The position numbers and the translations under genes are program-made. The notes under the pieces are model-generated. The model was not told the DNA's origin. It made no database searches and saw only the letters and a program-made list of their open reading frames with translations. Below, piece after piece: positions 9,931 through 20,120 of a stretch of 64,000 bases of DNA; the stretch's first letter is position 1; every line of letters begins with the position of its first letter. This stretch comes from Limnephilus marmoratus (taxonomy: Eukaryota; Arthropoda; Insecta; Trichoptera; Limnephilidae), in NCBI GenBank assembly GCA_917880885.1, contig OU862933.1, forward strand, positions 5,131,452-5,195,451. The letters run 5' to 3'.

Positions 9931-10800
9931 TATTTTTTTTATTTATTTTTTTTTTTTTATTTAAGTTTTTATTCCAGCAGGACTGGGAGGGTAGTGCAAT
10001 CCCAGTCTGCCATATTACATAAACAATTATAAAAAAAAAAATATATATATATATATATATTAGGTAAGTACCTAATTAAAATATAAAATGAAAACAAAAT
10101 TCATCACACAAATAACAAAAAATAAGTATAAAATTAAAATAAATAATAAGTAGACAGAATTAAAAATAAAAAGATAAAAATATATTTTGGGATCGTCCAT
10201 CATGGAGGTAGCCTCATCATCTGCATCCATCGCTCATTTATTGGGGAACTGAGCCAATCGGATGCAGCCACGACAATGGTATTGGTTGAAGTTCGTATCC
10301 TGCTCCAGAAGCTGGCTAGTCGGTGGCGAAGTAAGGCTGGGAATGAGTGCACCCTCCCCTCGGTGAACATCGTGGACGCACTGCAGAACCTCGGTAGTTG
10401 CATAAGTTGCCTGTATGCATTATTGTAGCACACCCTCAGTTTGTCCCATTGCGCTGCTGGGTATTGTGTCCACAGTTCAGACGTGTACAGGGCAGTACAG
10501 TATGTCTTGAATAGTAATTTTCTGACATCTTCGCTACAGTGGTAGAACCGCCTTGAGAGCATTCCGGCCCTTATGTTAATTGCTCTTCTTTGTCGTTCCA
10601 TATCTTCTATATCCTTCATATCTTCGGTTAGGATATGTCCCAGATACTTAACCTGTGAGGCCACAAGCAGTTCATTTCCTTCTAGATATATTGGAGGAAT
10701 ATGTGATGGCTCCTTATTGTGTTTGAAAGCGACGATGACTGACTTTTTAGAATTGTACAACAGGTTATGAGAGTTTGCGTACTCTTCGCATATTAGCACT
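9931..10800 (-). mobile_element. 5'-truncated LINE fragment, minus strand
   Basis: On the minus strand: a 3' part of a reverse transcriptase frame, a short 3' UTR with ACTGGGATTGCACTACCC, an AT dinucleotide run, and an A-rich tail (the T tract near 9931-9962 on the plus strand). It stops sharply at 10800, where dispersed repeat Y begins. Confidence 0.7.
10200..10799 (-). pseudogene. LINE reverse transcriptase C-terminal part
   Basis: 199 residues covering the end of the RT palm and the thumb/connection: CEEYANSHNLLYN.KKS, then VKYLGHILTEDM, a region rich in RQRRAINIRA, KTYCTALYTSELW, and a conserved RLPRFCSAS-like segment (QLPRFCSASTMF). The FADD block lies upstream and is missing, so the copy is dead on arrival. 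The VKYLGHIL block and the following tract are typical of LINE proteins, but I cannot name the clade. No stop within the remaining frame. Confidence 0.7.
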
Positions 10801-10804
10801 TTTC

Positions 10805-11290
10805 ACCCTATAAATCAATACGAACATCTACTTATGAACAAACAATGGTATTTCCCGAAGAAATGGAGTTATCTGCTTTAGGCGATGCAACACATCGTAC
10901 AAAATTCGGGATCGGGCCGCCAACAATAACATTCCTTATGTAGATGGCGATAAGCTTTAAATTCCTGTTTAATACCAGCCGCCTGTTTTGATTTATTATA
11001 AATTGTGTTTCAATTTATTTTGAGAAGTTCAGGCACAAATATTTAAATGTTTTGCGATCATTTTCAACAGAATTTAATTTTCCACATTTTGCAATAATAC
11101 CATAACCGAAAGGGAGTTTGTAAGTAGGTAATTTTAAACTTTAAAGCAGTTTTTGCCTGATACTCTATTTTTTTACAGGCTTATAAAAAGACTAATCAAA
11201 AAAATACTCACACGTTTAACGACAAATATGTGTTCTACTCACAGTATTTAATTAAATCATCTAAAATATTTTTAAGCCAAAAACACACGA
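10805..11290 (-). repeat. Dispersed repeat Y, copy 1
   Basis: Reverse complement of much of 29190-29820. Shared blocks include AGTCTTTTTATAAGC, AAAACTGCTTTA, TTTGTGCCTGA and GGCGGCTGGT. A partial third copy is at 12655-12760. No coding domain or ends recognised. Confidence 0.6.
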
Positions 11291-11405
11291 TTTTGCATTA
11301 CTTAGTAGTGCATCGTTTTAAAGGTCGTCGAAAGGAAATCTAGATTAAACTTTAGATAATATTTAAAACGTTGATCCTCAAAAAAATCTTTATGTAACTA
11401 CAAAT

Positions 11406-11657
11406 GAATACCGGAAACTTAAAAGGGTGTAAGTGCTATTGACAAAAAAGGAGGTAGACGGGAATTTAAAGTACGCTCAAACATTCAAAGAAAACCCTAT
11501 TTTATTTTTATCCCAAATCAATAAATGAACAAAATATGTTCATTTGTTGTCATAAAATTAAAACAGGGATTTGTTTGAATATTTGGGCGCACTTTAAATT
11601 CCCGTCTACCTCCTTTTTTGTCAATGGCACTTACACCCTTTTAAGTTTCCGGTATTC
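11406..11657. mobile_element. Palindromic MITE, 252 bp
   Basis: Almost the whole element is an inverted repeat: GAATACCGGAAACTTAAAAG at the left matches CTTTTAAGTTTCCGGTATTC at the right, and pairing continues through GGAGGTAGACGGGAATTTAAA. Arms exceed 75 bp with few mismatches and fold into one long hairpin. Flanking AAAT on both sides is a possible target duplication. Superfamily not assigned. Confidence 0.8.
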
Positions 11658-11693
11658 AAATAAGAGTGAAGAAAAAACATGACAAAAATAATG

Positions 11694-11765
11694 TGCGATG
11701 GCCGAGAATCGAACTCGGATCAACTGCTTGGAAGGCAACTATGCTGACCATTACACCACCAACGC
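11694..11765 (-). tRNA. tRNA-Gly (TCC), copy 3
   Basis: Same 72 nt sequence as copies 1 and 2 with the same acceptor mismatch. A T run follows two bases after the discriminator on the minus strand (ATTATTTTTG). The 252 bp palindromic MITE lies 36 bp downstream of its 3' end. Confidence 0.85.
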
Positions 11766-12260
11766 TGTGTTAAAGGTTCTGTATATTGTAAAACTGACAC
11801 AAAAAGTAACATATCAGGCATACGTTACACAAGCATTCAAACAGCGTGTGGCAGAAGGCCATAACAAACAATATTACGAGTAGAAGTCATAAAATAAACA
11901 CTTGGCTTACGACGCTTAGTGGTGTCATTTAATTTATCGTTTCACGACAGTTGACCCCCAGGCATACTTATGTAAAATAAGCAGTCGGTTTAGGGAAAAT
12001 ACGGTATAGCTACTTCCACAAAATATAACTAAGTGTCCCTGAAGGGGTGTGCAGAAAGGATGTACCGTCGAATAACAAAAGTATTAAACATATTTCCTTT
12101 TAAATGCATCAATGATAAACTACTCATTATACATAACACATCGACAATATAAATAAATTAGTTTGTTTTCCTTACCATTAAAGGTATTTTTTAAGTCAAT
12201 TTTAAGTTTTAAATTGAAAAATACTGCACACATTTTTTTGTGTTTAATTTTTATAAAAAA
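11766..12260. other. Spacer, no recognised gene
   Basis: AT-rich; includes CGACAGTTGACCCCC near 11945, which recurs as a short tandem repeat at 20075-20120. Confidence 0.35.
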
Positions 12261-12560
12261 CTAGCTTTTTCCGTCGGCTTCGCTCGCATGGTGTAAGGGA
12301 GGTTCCCACTCCGCCTCCTCCACCTCCCCCCCTACCCCTCCCTCTCACCACCCTTTTTGGTCTCCGGTGATATTATTGACTTTTTTTTTTCTACAAAAAC
12401 ATAAAAAAATGGTAGTTGTTGAAGAGTTGGAGGCGGGGTAAAGGGTTCGTCGGACACCCGACTGAGTGACCAGTGACGACATGCGGAAGAAATTTTTTTT
12501 TGTTTGATATTGAAGAAAAAAAATTTGAAAAAAAAAAGTCGTCAAAAAAAGTCACCATAC
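12261..12560 (-). mobile_element. Helitron-type 3' end, another family
   Basis: On the minus strand the sequence ends with a CGAGCGAAGCCGACGG hairpin, then AAAAAGCTAG and T, the hairpin-plus-CTAG layout of a Helitron 3' end. The 5' end was not found. The interior has a C-rich/GGTGGAGG tract and a paired GGTCTCCG/CGGAGACC at 12360 and 12560. Confidence 0.5.
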
Positions 12561-13187
12561 GGAGACCAAAATTTCATTTACATTTTTTACTCCAAATAAT
12601 GTCAGGAATCACTGGTTAAAGTAAGTCAAGTACGTCCCTTAACACCCTGTATGTTGAAAATTAAATTATTTTTAAAATGATCGTAAAATATTTAAATATT
12701 TGCGCCTGAACTTCGCAAATTCGCTTTTTGGCGTTTTTTTTTTCTTGAATAAATCGTAATAATCCATTTTTCTTGAAGTGTTTGGAATGTTAAAAACATT
12801 ACACCAACATTTTCTTAGAAGCATTTTTATTGTTACTTTCACTTCTCTGCCACTTACGTCAAAATAAATATGGGGGGAAGAACGCGGGCGAAGGGTTTCC
12901 TTTCAAGGTCTAATTTACTTGCCAATTTTCCTCTCCCTTACTGTGTCGTAATAATATAATGTGGGAATTTCTAGTAAGGATCTGAACACGTACCAATTAC
13001 AGTCATTCAACAAAGTTAAGAGATAATTCTAGATACGTACCTAATAACATGCTTGAACTATAACTTAATCCCTAAACCTCCTTGGTGAAGCTTGACACAC
13101 ATAATTTTGCAGACGGCTAAATAATGAACTAACTAACAAATGAAAGACCCGTTTTATTAATTCCAATGTTGTTTATTTTATTTTTAA
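12561..13187. other. Spacer with repeat scraps
   Basis: Contains the end motif GTACGTCCCTTAACACCCTG at about 12630-12650 and a partial copy of repeat Y at 12655-12760. No gene. Confidence 0.4.
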
Positions 13188-13874
13188 CTAGCTGACCCGA
13201 CGAACTTCGTACCGCCTCAGATTAAATAACTGTTGTGTTAACTTATTAGCTGAATTATGTTCAATTTTATGTTAAGTTAATCATTATAAAATGAAGCAAT
13301 TATTATCGATGTGCAACTGTCCGTGTTTTTTTTTGTCGGTATCAGAGATGGCGTTGTGTACGGATTTATATTTTTTGTGATTTTCTTACTTTTCCACTTA
13401 CTTACGGGAATGGTGTTTGATTTTCTTTATACGTGTGAGGGAAATTTATTATAATTATTGTATTTTTCCTTTAGGGGGGGTGCAGACAAGTTTTTGCAGG
13501 CAAGACAGTTTCAATTTCGACTGTTGACATTTAGTGTGTAAGAAAGAGGGGCAGCATTATATATTTAAGAACAAAAGCAAAACAATCAGCGCATTGACAT
13601 TGTTGAATTTTTGGGATTCACTCACTATACAATATTATATTTATTACAATATTGCTGAAGCTCTTTCAAAAGATGAGAATTCGTTCCATACAAAATGTAT
13701 GAGGAAAAGAATATTCTTCATAATTTTTTTTTTCGTGCATTTTTCCGATGTTTTAATAGCTAGTTTGCTATTCGGGGCGGAGACAAATCCAACAAATCAA
13801 AGATCGTAAAAATCGGTCTAGCCGTTCTTGACTTATAAATGGTGTAACTAACCCGACTTTGTTTTATATAGGTA
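13188..13874 (-). mobile_element. Helitron, outer host of copy C
   Basis: On the minus strand the 3' end is ACGAAGTTCGTCGGGTCAGCTAG before T, written here in pieces: hairpin ACGAAGTTCGT, then CGGGTCAGCTAG. Toward its 5' end are CAAGAACGGCTAGACCGA and AAAACAAAGTCGGGTTAG. Copy C (13875-20010) inserted close to its 5' terminus, and the last few bases probably lie at 20011-20016. Confidence 0.6.
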
Positions 13875-14251
13875 CTAGCTGGTCCCGGCATGCGTTGCTA
13901 TGCCATTTAATAAAGAATTTTTTTTCTCCCTGAGTGTTCTTTCCCGTTCTTCCCGTTCCCCTTCCGCCTCCCCTTCTTCTCCTGCGTCCTCTTACCCTTT
14001 CGTGTTCCCACTCCGTCACCTCCACCTTCCCTCTCCCCACTCCAATCCCCCCCTTCCCCCGTCCCATGAACCCCCTCCACCCCTCACACGTCCCCTTCCC
14101 CTCCCGCGTTCCCCTTCCACCTTCCCCGCCTTCCCTCTTCCCTTTCCCGCTCCCTCGTCCCGTCAACCCTCAAACAGCCCGTGTGTCACCTTTTACTATG
14201 TTTATTAAAATTTCCATTTTTCATGTATATTAAATTTGGTACCTAACATAG

Positions 14252-14528
14252 TGTGGTGAACGTATGTCTTGCGGTATGAAAGAGACATGCGTGTATGAGT
14301 GAGACAGCATGAGGAACGTATAAAAGGGTGTGATTGCTGTCTACCGTCCTCTTTGGATTATCGCTTCGTAAGAAGCACTACCTGTACCATATCTCGGAAT
14401 AAACTCGCTAAGTCTACCTACGACTATTTATTGTTCAATCTCCCTAAACTGAGAGCACAATATAGAGGAATCTGGATCCATACAAAGGAGTCCAGAAAGT
14501 AATGTTGATACCGGCCACGGTCATCACA
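14252..14528 (+). repeat. Left LTR of the gypsy element
   Basis: 277 bp. A TATAAAAG box at 14319-14326 and an AATAAA at 14398-14403 mark U3 and R. Followed directly by an altered primer-site copy, TTTCGCGCAGCCGC. Confidence 0.92.
14319..14326 (+). promoter_or_regulatory. TATA box of the gypsy LTR
   Basis: TATAAAAG in U3. The R-U5 duplication that follows begins 22 nt downstream at a position matching 14341, which is close to the expected start of transcription. Confidence 0.7.
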
Positions 14529-14543
14529 TTTCGCGCAGCCGCA

Positions 14544-14731
14544 CTACCGTCCTCTTTGGATTATCGCTTCGTAAGAAGCACTACCTGTACCATATCTCGG
14601 AATAAACTCGCTAAGTCTACCTACGACTATTTATTGTTCAATCTCCCTAAACTGAGAGCACAATATAGAGGAATCTGGATCCATACAAAGGAGTCCAGAA
14701 AGTAATGTTGATACCGGCCACGGTCATCACA
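14544..14731 (+). repeat. Extra copy of the LTR 3' portion (R-U5)
   Basis: 188 bp identical in the parts compared to 14341-14528. It starts at CTACCGTCCTC, just past the TATA box, and ends at the LTR terminus TCATCACA. The left end therefore reads U3-R-U5, a 15 bp primer-site-like remnant, a second R-U5, then the true primer site. Confidence 0.88.
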
Positions 14732-14885
14732 TTTGGCGCAGCCGGTAAAGGAACGAGAAGCAGCCAAAATCACATTTGGCGCAGCTGAAAAGGAACGAGA
14801 AGCAGTCAAATCATATCACATTTGGCGCGGTTTGAAAAGAACCACGGGCAGCCAAATTGTCACATTTGGCAGTCGAAAGAGGAAT
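14727..14885 (+). repeat. Tandem repeats of the LTR end/primer-binding-site junction
   Basis: TCACATTTGG begins at 14727, 14770, 14816 and 14860. The first two units read TCACATTTGGCGCAGC, the third TCACATTTGGCGCGG and the fourth TCACATTTGGCAGTCG. Each of the first units also has a GAACGAGAAGCAG-like middle. Spacings are 43, 46 and 44 bp. Confidence 0.85.
14734..14751 (+). promoter_or_regulatory. Primer binding site, probably tRNA-Ser
   Basis: TGGCGCAGCCGG lies two bases after the LTR-end copy. It is complementary, apart from one position, to the CGACTGCGCCA 3' end usual in insect tRNA-Ser; that comparison is from general knowledge. Minus-strand DNA synthesis would start here. Confidence 0.6.
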
Positions 14886-15215
14886 CCGAGATTGAGGCTA
14901 CAGGGGCAACAGGCAAGAGCAGCAGATATTGGCATCCGAGGAACAGCAAGGCGCTGGTTTGGTTATTCAGTGCCGAGAATCAGGAGCATACACGTAAGGC
15001 GTGGATGGAGAAGTCCGGGTCTTCAGGAGAAGACCAGAGACCAGGTGCAGACCTCACGGAAGGCGTGCCGGGCATTTGAAGGACGACCAGGGTTCAGGAG
15101 CCAGGAGACGGTCCGCGGAAGGGCGAGATCGGAGCAGCAGCATCAAGTCAACAGAGTCGTGAGTTGAGTGCTGTTTGTAAAATTTTCTGCTTTTATTGAT
15201 TGTATCTGTGTGAAG

Positions 15216-18200
15216 ATGGAAGGGGGAGAACTGCCCAGGTTTTGTCATTTGAGGGACAAACTGGAGACGTTCGTGTTGCAATACGAACAGTTCATCCTCG
15301 TCAATGATGACAAGTTAAATTCGGTAGAAAAAAAGAGAGCGGTTTTAATATCTCATTTACACACAGAGACAATAGATTTATTGATTGATTTGTGTTTGCC
15401 TAAAAAAATTACAGATATTACGGTCGAAAATTTATTGTTATTACTAGAGAATCATGTAGGTATCAAACGAAATGTTTTCAAAGAGCGCGAAATTTTTTTT
15501 GCTACGAAACAAAAAAGTTCAGAATCGGTTAATGATTATATAGCACGGTTAAGAAATCTCGTTAGATTTTGCAAATTCGAGGACAGACTTGAATATAATT
15601 TAAAAGATGTTTTTGTCACCGGTCTTCGAGTGGGGCGTATTAAGGAGAAATTATTTGTAGAGGCTGAAAACTTTTCATTAAAAAAGGTTATAGAATGTGC
15701 TATTGCTATGGATTCATTCGAGGTAATGAATAAGCAAATTAAAACGGAAAGTGTTGATTTAGTAAATAAATTTAAAAATACATCGAACAATTTGTCACAA
15801 AAACAAAATTCGGTAGGTAAACATTTTTTTAGAACTTCGGACAAGAATGTTACATCGTACAGAGCGAGGTCAGCGGACCGAACAAAGTGTAAACATTGCG
15901 GGAATTATCACGATTCAGTAAACTGTAAATTTAAAGACGTGTTTTGTTATAAATGCAGAGTAAAAGGGCATATTGGGAAGATATGTCGCGGTTTAAAATA
16001 TAATAACATTTCTTCAGTGTTCGTAAATACGCAGGAACATAAAAACATGTTGCGGATAAACGCAGTATATTGTGAACCAATATTGTGCAAAGTTTTAGTG
16101 AATAATGTGGAACTAAACGGTTTATTGGACACAGGGGCGGCAATTTCGATTTTAACGGACGAAGATTATGTTAAACATTTCAAACATTTGATGTTAAAAC
16201 CAAAGGATTTAACCTTAATGGGTTACGCTAACTGTAAGTTAAATTTATTTGGTTGTATCTTATTAACAGTTGATTTTAACGGTTATAGGGAAATGTTAGA
16301 ATTTTGCGTAGTAAAACAGGGAACAATTACGGTTCTAGGGCGTGATTTCATTAAAAAGTTTAATATTGGATTTACGGGCTTACAATCTACTTTATCCCAG
16401 GAGGGAAGTGAAAATGTTTCTCACAATATGGTTGAGAATAATACTAGTGTAATTGATAATTTAATTCGGAAATTCCCGGAGGTTTTTTCGGAGAAACTGG
16501 GTAAATTCAATAAATATAAAGTGCATTTGAAATTAAAAGAGAATGCGGAACCGAAATTCTGCAATCCGAGAAATATACCGTTTGCCTTAAAAGCAAAGGT
16601 TGAAGCGGAATTGGGCCGGTTACAATCGGAAGGTATTTTAGTTCCGGTAAACTATAGTAAGTTTGCATCACCAATCGTTCCCATAGTAAAAACTAACGGC
16701 GAAATAAGGATTTGCGGTGATTATAAGGCAACAATAAATCCACAGCTAGTGGTAGATAAATATCCGATGCCACGGATAGAATGGTTATTTTCTCAAATGG
16801 CGGGTGGAATAATTTTTTCCAAGATTGACTTGAGGCAAGCGTACCTACAATTAGAACTAGATGAGGAAAGTCAGGATTTCACAACTATATCTACTCATTT
16901 AGGATTGTTTAAATTCACGAGATTAGTGTTTGGGATTAATAGCGCACCAGCTATTTTTTGTAAAACGATAGCTTCATGCTTGCAAGGTTTGAAAAAAACA
17001 GCGGTATTTTTAGATGATATTGTGGTAACAGGAGATTCGGAAGAAGAACATAATGAGAATTTAACAGCAGTGTTAAATAGATTAAAAGATTGTGGATTTA
17101 GTGTAAATATTCACAAGTGTATTTTTAAGGCGTCATCAGTAACTTTTCTAGGGTTTGAAGTTTCAAAGGAAGGAATTAAACCATTGAAAGACAAAACTAT
17201 CGCGATTAGTAAGGTATCGCAACCTACAGACATTACGGAATTACGAAGTTTTTTGGGGTTAGTGAACTTTTACAGGTCATTTGTACCTAACATGTCTGTA
17301 CTTCTAGATCCGTTACATAATTTATTGAGGAAAAATACACATTTTGAGTTTAATCAAGATTGCTTGGAAGCTTTTAATAAAATTAAGTCAATTTTATGTG
17401 ATGATAGAGTGCTAGCTCATTATGATCCGGATGTAACATTGAAGATTGTTACAGATGCCTCAACAAAAGGGTTAGGAGCGACGCTTTTACATTGTTATGA
17501 TAATAATTTACAGAGACCGATTTCTTTTGTTTCTCGAAAATTAACTGAAGCAGAAAAGAAATATTCAATTTTGGATTTAGAAGCAACAGCTATAGTGTTT
17601 GCGTTAAAAAAATTTTTTGAGTATATTTATGGAAGGGAATTCATTTTAGAAATAGATAATGAACCGTTATGTAGAATTTTTGGTGATAAAAAAGGTATCC
17701 CAGTATTAGCGTGTAACAGACTTCAACGTTATGGGGTAATTCTGTCGTCGTTCAATTACAAAGTACAGTACGTGAAATCAGCATTGAACTGTTCGGACTA
17801 TTTGTCTCGGGTTCCTGTCGAGGAACCAGTTCACGTAGAGAATGACTTTGATACTCAAATTCTAAGTTTATTTAAAAATAACAGAGATTTACCTATAGAT
17901 GTAGAGGAAATTAAATCGGAATCAAGTACAGATAAAATTTTATTGGAAATTAAACATTATCTCAGAACAGGGTGGCCAAATAAAATAAACAAGGAGGATT
18001 CAAAATGGATTTACTGGATTAAACGGAATGAGTTATCCATAATGGATGATTGTTTTTTTTGGAATCATAGGCTAATAATTCCAGTAAGTTTAAGAGAAAA
18101 AATTTTAAACTTGTTACATAGATCTCATCTAGGTATAGCAAAGATGAAAGGTTTAGCCAGAGGTATATTTTGGTGGCCAGGGATAGATGGAAATATTGAA

Positions 18201-19262
18201 CTTTTAGCGAGAGGATGCGAAATTTGTTCAGAGGTTCAACCTTCGCAACCAAAGAGCGAATTGACTCCGTGGCCTATAACGGAAGAAATATGGAGTAGGG
18301 TGCATATTGATTATGCGGGCCCAGTTGCAAATAAATATTTTCTTGTAATTATTGACTCAACCTCAAAATGGTTAGACTGTGTAGAAGTAAAGTCTCCAAA
18401 TTCGTATAACACTATTAAAATATTAAAGGGTTTATTTAGTTATTTCGGGAGTGTACAGACAATAGTTTCAGATAATGGAGCCGCTTTCATGTCAGCGGAC
18501 TTCAAAGAGTTTTGTGAGATGAATAACATCAAACATTTAACTACTCCGGTAAATCATCCACAATCAAATGGTCTAGCAGAAAACGCGGTTCGAACGTGTA
18601 AAAATTTTTTTAAAAAAATGATGATAAGAAATAAGTTTCAGTCAGGTTATGAGGAAAAATTAGGAAATTTTTTAATTGATTACAGAAATGCACCACACTG
18701 TACAACTGGCTTAGAACCTGCAGTTGTAATGTTTGGAAGGAAACTAAGGTCAAACTTAAACAGTTTTGTACCGAGAGGGGGGAGAGATAAGGATAATAGA
18801 ATTAAGAAAGAAACAAAAATTAAAATGTCTAAATGTCAGGAAAATCAAAAATATTATTATAAAAGAAATAATAAAGAATCGGTGGGTTTTTCGATTAATC
18901 AAAAGGTAATGGTTAGAGATTTCAGAGACCAAAACAATGATAAATGGGTACCAGGGAAAGTGTATAAACAATTAGGAAAAAAACTTTATATAATTGAGGT
19001 AAATTTAAATGGTAAAATTATGTTTTGGAAAAGGCATTTTGATCAGTTGTCTAAATTATGTGTGTCATGGGAAAAGAAACACAGCAATCCTTATGTCGCG
19101 TCTGAGACGAAGAGACTGTCGTATGATGAATACGATGTCTCCAGCTTTGGCCTGGATGACAGTCTAATGGGTTTTTCTCCTTCTCATTCCAGCCCCAGTG
19201 ATCCAGTGGCGTCAACGTCGGGAAATTGGAAGGACCGACTACGACCACGAACACACAGATGA
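15216..19262 (+). CDS. Gypsy Gag-Pol polyprotein
   Basis: One uninterrupted frame. I chose the ATG at 15216 (MEGGELPRF...) because 16 codons upstream of it look like leader; the frame's first ATG is at 15168. Counting from 15168: Gag, then two zinc knuckles (C241-C244-H248-C253 and C260-C263-H268-C273), aspartic protease LLDTGAA at 319-325, RT with LRQAYLQL near 555 and FLDD at 614-617, RNase H TDAS at 762-765, and integrase with an HHCC finger (H984, H987, C1017, C1020) and catalytic D1048, D1102, E1138, giving the DD35E spacing. The C-terminus has a GPY/F-like module, no chromodomain seen and no env. All catalytic residues I can check are present, so the element may be active. Confidence 0.93.
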   Translation: MEGGELPRFCHLRDKLETFVLQYEQFILVNDDKLNSVEKKRAVLISHLHTETIDLLIDLCLPKKITDITVENLLLLLENHVGIKRNVFKEREIFFATKQKSSESVNDYIARLRNLVRFCKFEDRLEYNLKDVFVTGLRVGRIKEKLFVEAENFSLKKVIECAIAMDSFEVMNKQIKTESVDLVNKFKNTSNNLSQKQNSVGKHFFRTSDKNVTSYRARSADRTKCKHCGNYHDSVNCKFKDVFCYKCRVKGHIGKICRGLKYNNISSVFVNTQEHKNMLRINAVYCEPILCKVLVNNVELNGLLDTGAAISILTDEDYVKHFKHLMLKPKDLTLMGYANCKLNLFGCILLTVDFNGYREMLEFCVVKQGTITVLGRDFIKKFNIGFTGLQSTLSQEGSENVSHNMVENNTSVIDNLIRKFPEVFSEKLGKFNKYKVHLKLKENAEPKFCNPRNIPFALKAKVEAELGRLQSEGILVPVNYSKFASPIVPIVKTNGEIRICGDYKATINPQLVVDKYPMPRIEWLFSQMAGGIIFSKIDLRQAYLQLELDEESQDFTTISTHLGLFKFTRLVFGINSAPAIFCKTIASCLQGLKKTAVFLDDIVVTGDSEEEHNENLTAVLNRLKDCGFSVNIHKCIFKASSVTFLGFEVSKEGIKPLKDKTIAISKVSQPTDITELRSFLGLVNFYRSFVPNMSVLLDPLHNLLRKNTHFEFNQDCLEAFNKIKSILCDDRVLAHYDPDVTLKIVTDASTKGLGATLLHCYDNNLQRPISFVSRKLTEAEKKYSILDLEATAIVFALKKFFEYIYGREFILEIDNEPLCRIFGDKKGIPVLACNRLQRYGVILSSFNYKVQYVKSALNCSDYLSRVPVEEPVHVENDFDTQILSLFKNNRDLPIDVEEIKSESSTDKILLEIKHYLRTGWPNKINKEDSKWIYWIKRNELSIMDDCFFWNHRLIIPVSLREKILNLLHRSHLGIAKMKGLARGIFWWPGIDGNIELLARGCEICSEVQPSQPKSELTPWPITEEIWSRVHIDYAGPVANKYFLVIIDSTSKWLDCVEVKSPNSYNTIKILKGLFSYFGSVQTIVSDNGAAFMSADFKEFCEMNNIKHLTTPVNHPQSNGLAENAVRTCKNFFKKMMIRNKFQSGYEEKLGNFLIDYRNAPHCTTGLEPAVVMFGRKLRSNLNSFVPRGGRDKDNRIKKETKIKMSKCQENQKYYYKRNNKESVGFSINQKVMVRDFRDQNNDKWVPGKVYKQLGKKLYIIEVNLNGKIMFWKRHFDQLSKLCVSWEKKHSNPYVASETKRLSYDEYDVSSFGLDDSLMGFSPSHSSPSDPVASTSGNWKDRLRPRTHR

Positions 19263-19385
19263 GTCAATGAAGGCAGCACTCAGCTCTCGACTCAACATGA
19301 ATTACTTACATTGTAAATATTGGAATATTTTATGTATTGTAAATAATTATCAGTTCATGTTGTGTAACTGTCTTCGGATTTAAGT

Positions 19386-19394
19386 GTGGAGGGA
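19386..19394 (+). promoter_or_regulatory. Polypurine tract of the gypsy element
   Basis: GTGGAGGGA immediately before the right LTR, the expected primer for plus-strand synthesis. Confidence 0.65.
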
Positions 19395-19671
19395 TGTGGT
19401 GAACGTATGTCTTGCGGTATGAAAGAGACATGCGTGTATGAGTGAGACAGCATGAGGAACGTATAAAAGGGTGTGATTGCTGTCTACCGTCCTCTTTGGA
19501 TTATCGCTTCGTAAGAAGCACTACCTGTACCATATCTCGGAATAAACTCGCTAAGTCTACCTACGACTATTTATTGTTCAATCTCCCTAAACTGAGAGCA
19601 CAATATAGAGGAATCTGGATCCATACAAAGGAGTCCAGAAAGTAATGTTGATACCGGCCACGGTCATCACA
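19395..19671 (+). repeat. Right LTR of the gypsy element
   Basis: 277 bp, same ends and internal signals as the left LTR, followed by the CATAG target duplication at 19672-19676. Confidence 0.92.
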
Positions 19672-20064
19672 CATAGGTACCTATTTAAAATATCTAAAAT
19701 TCTTGATTCGATTCAAACTATTAGGGGAGTACCTACTTTAAATAAATTTATTAAAGATTTTCAAAAATAGAATCCTGATTGAACAATCAATGTTTTGCAA
19801 AATGTCATTCTCAAACACGCGAACTGTCAAACATGCTCATGTTTTCTGAAATTTTCCAATTTTCTGCACAATTTTCTTAATTTTTCTCTCCGTAAGAACC
19901 ATCCTCGTACTTCAAGGAATATTCTAAAAAAAGAATTAGCGAAATCGGTTCAGCTGGTCTCGAGATTTGCGCTTACCAACACATTTAGCGATTCATTTTT
20001 ATATTATAGATTAAGATTTTCATATTTTATTTCAACAGAACATTTTTTACACGAGCTGATGTAT

Positions 20065-20120
20065 TGGTGACCCAACAGTTGATCCCCCGACAGTTGAACC
20101 CCTGACAGTTGGCCCTCCGA
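20065..20120 (+). repeat. Short tandem repeat with ACAGTTGA units
   Basis: Three to four units of about 17 bp of the type CCGACAGTTGAACCCC. A single related unit is at 11945. Confidence 0.6.

Larger units (their letters stand above)
14252..19671 (+). mobile_element. Intact Ty3/Gypsy LTR retrotransposon (Mag-like)
   Basis: Two 277 bp LTRs begin TGTGGTGA and end TCATCACA, flanked by the 5-bp target duplication CATAG. The LTRs agree wherever I compared them, including identical 67-codon frames, so the insertion looks recent. Between them lie a primer-binding region, one 1,349-codon gag-pol frame and a purine-rich tract before the right LTR. There is no env. It sits in Helitron C. The single fused gag-pol and the protein motifs resemble the Mag lineage; that placement is inference. 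Confidence 0.92.
13875..20010 (-). mobile_element. Helitron copy C, split by a gypsy element
   Basis: The minus-strand 5' end TCTATAATATAAAAATGAATC is at 20010 and the 3' end CTAG at 13875. The two halves, 13875-14251 and 19677-20010, are collinear with Helitron A. Subtracting the gypsy element and one 5-bp duplication leaves about 0.7 kb, close to copy A. The A/T insertion site is intact. Confidence 0.8.

Noticed and set aside
14299..14705. Identical 67-codon frames in the LTRs
   Set aside because: They are LTR sequence; identity reflects LTR duplication, not genes.
14733..15167. Frames in the gypsy leader
   Set aside because: They lie over primer-site repeats before gag; no Gag motif and not in frame with gag-pol.
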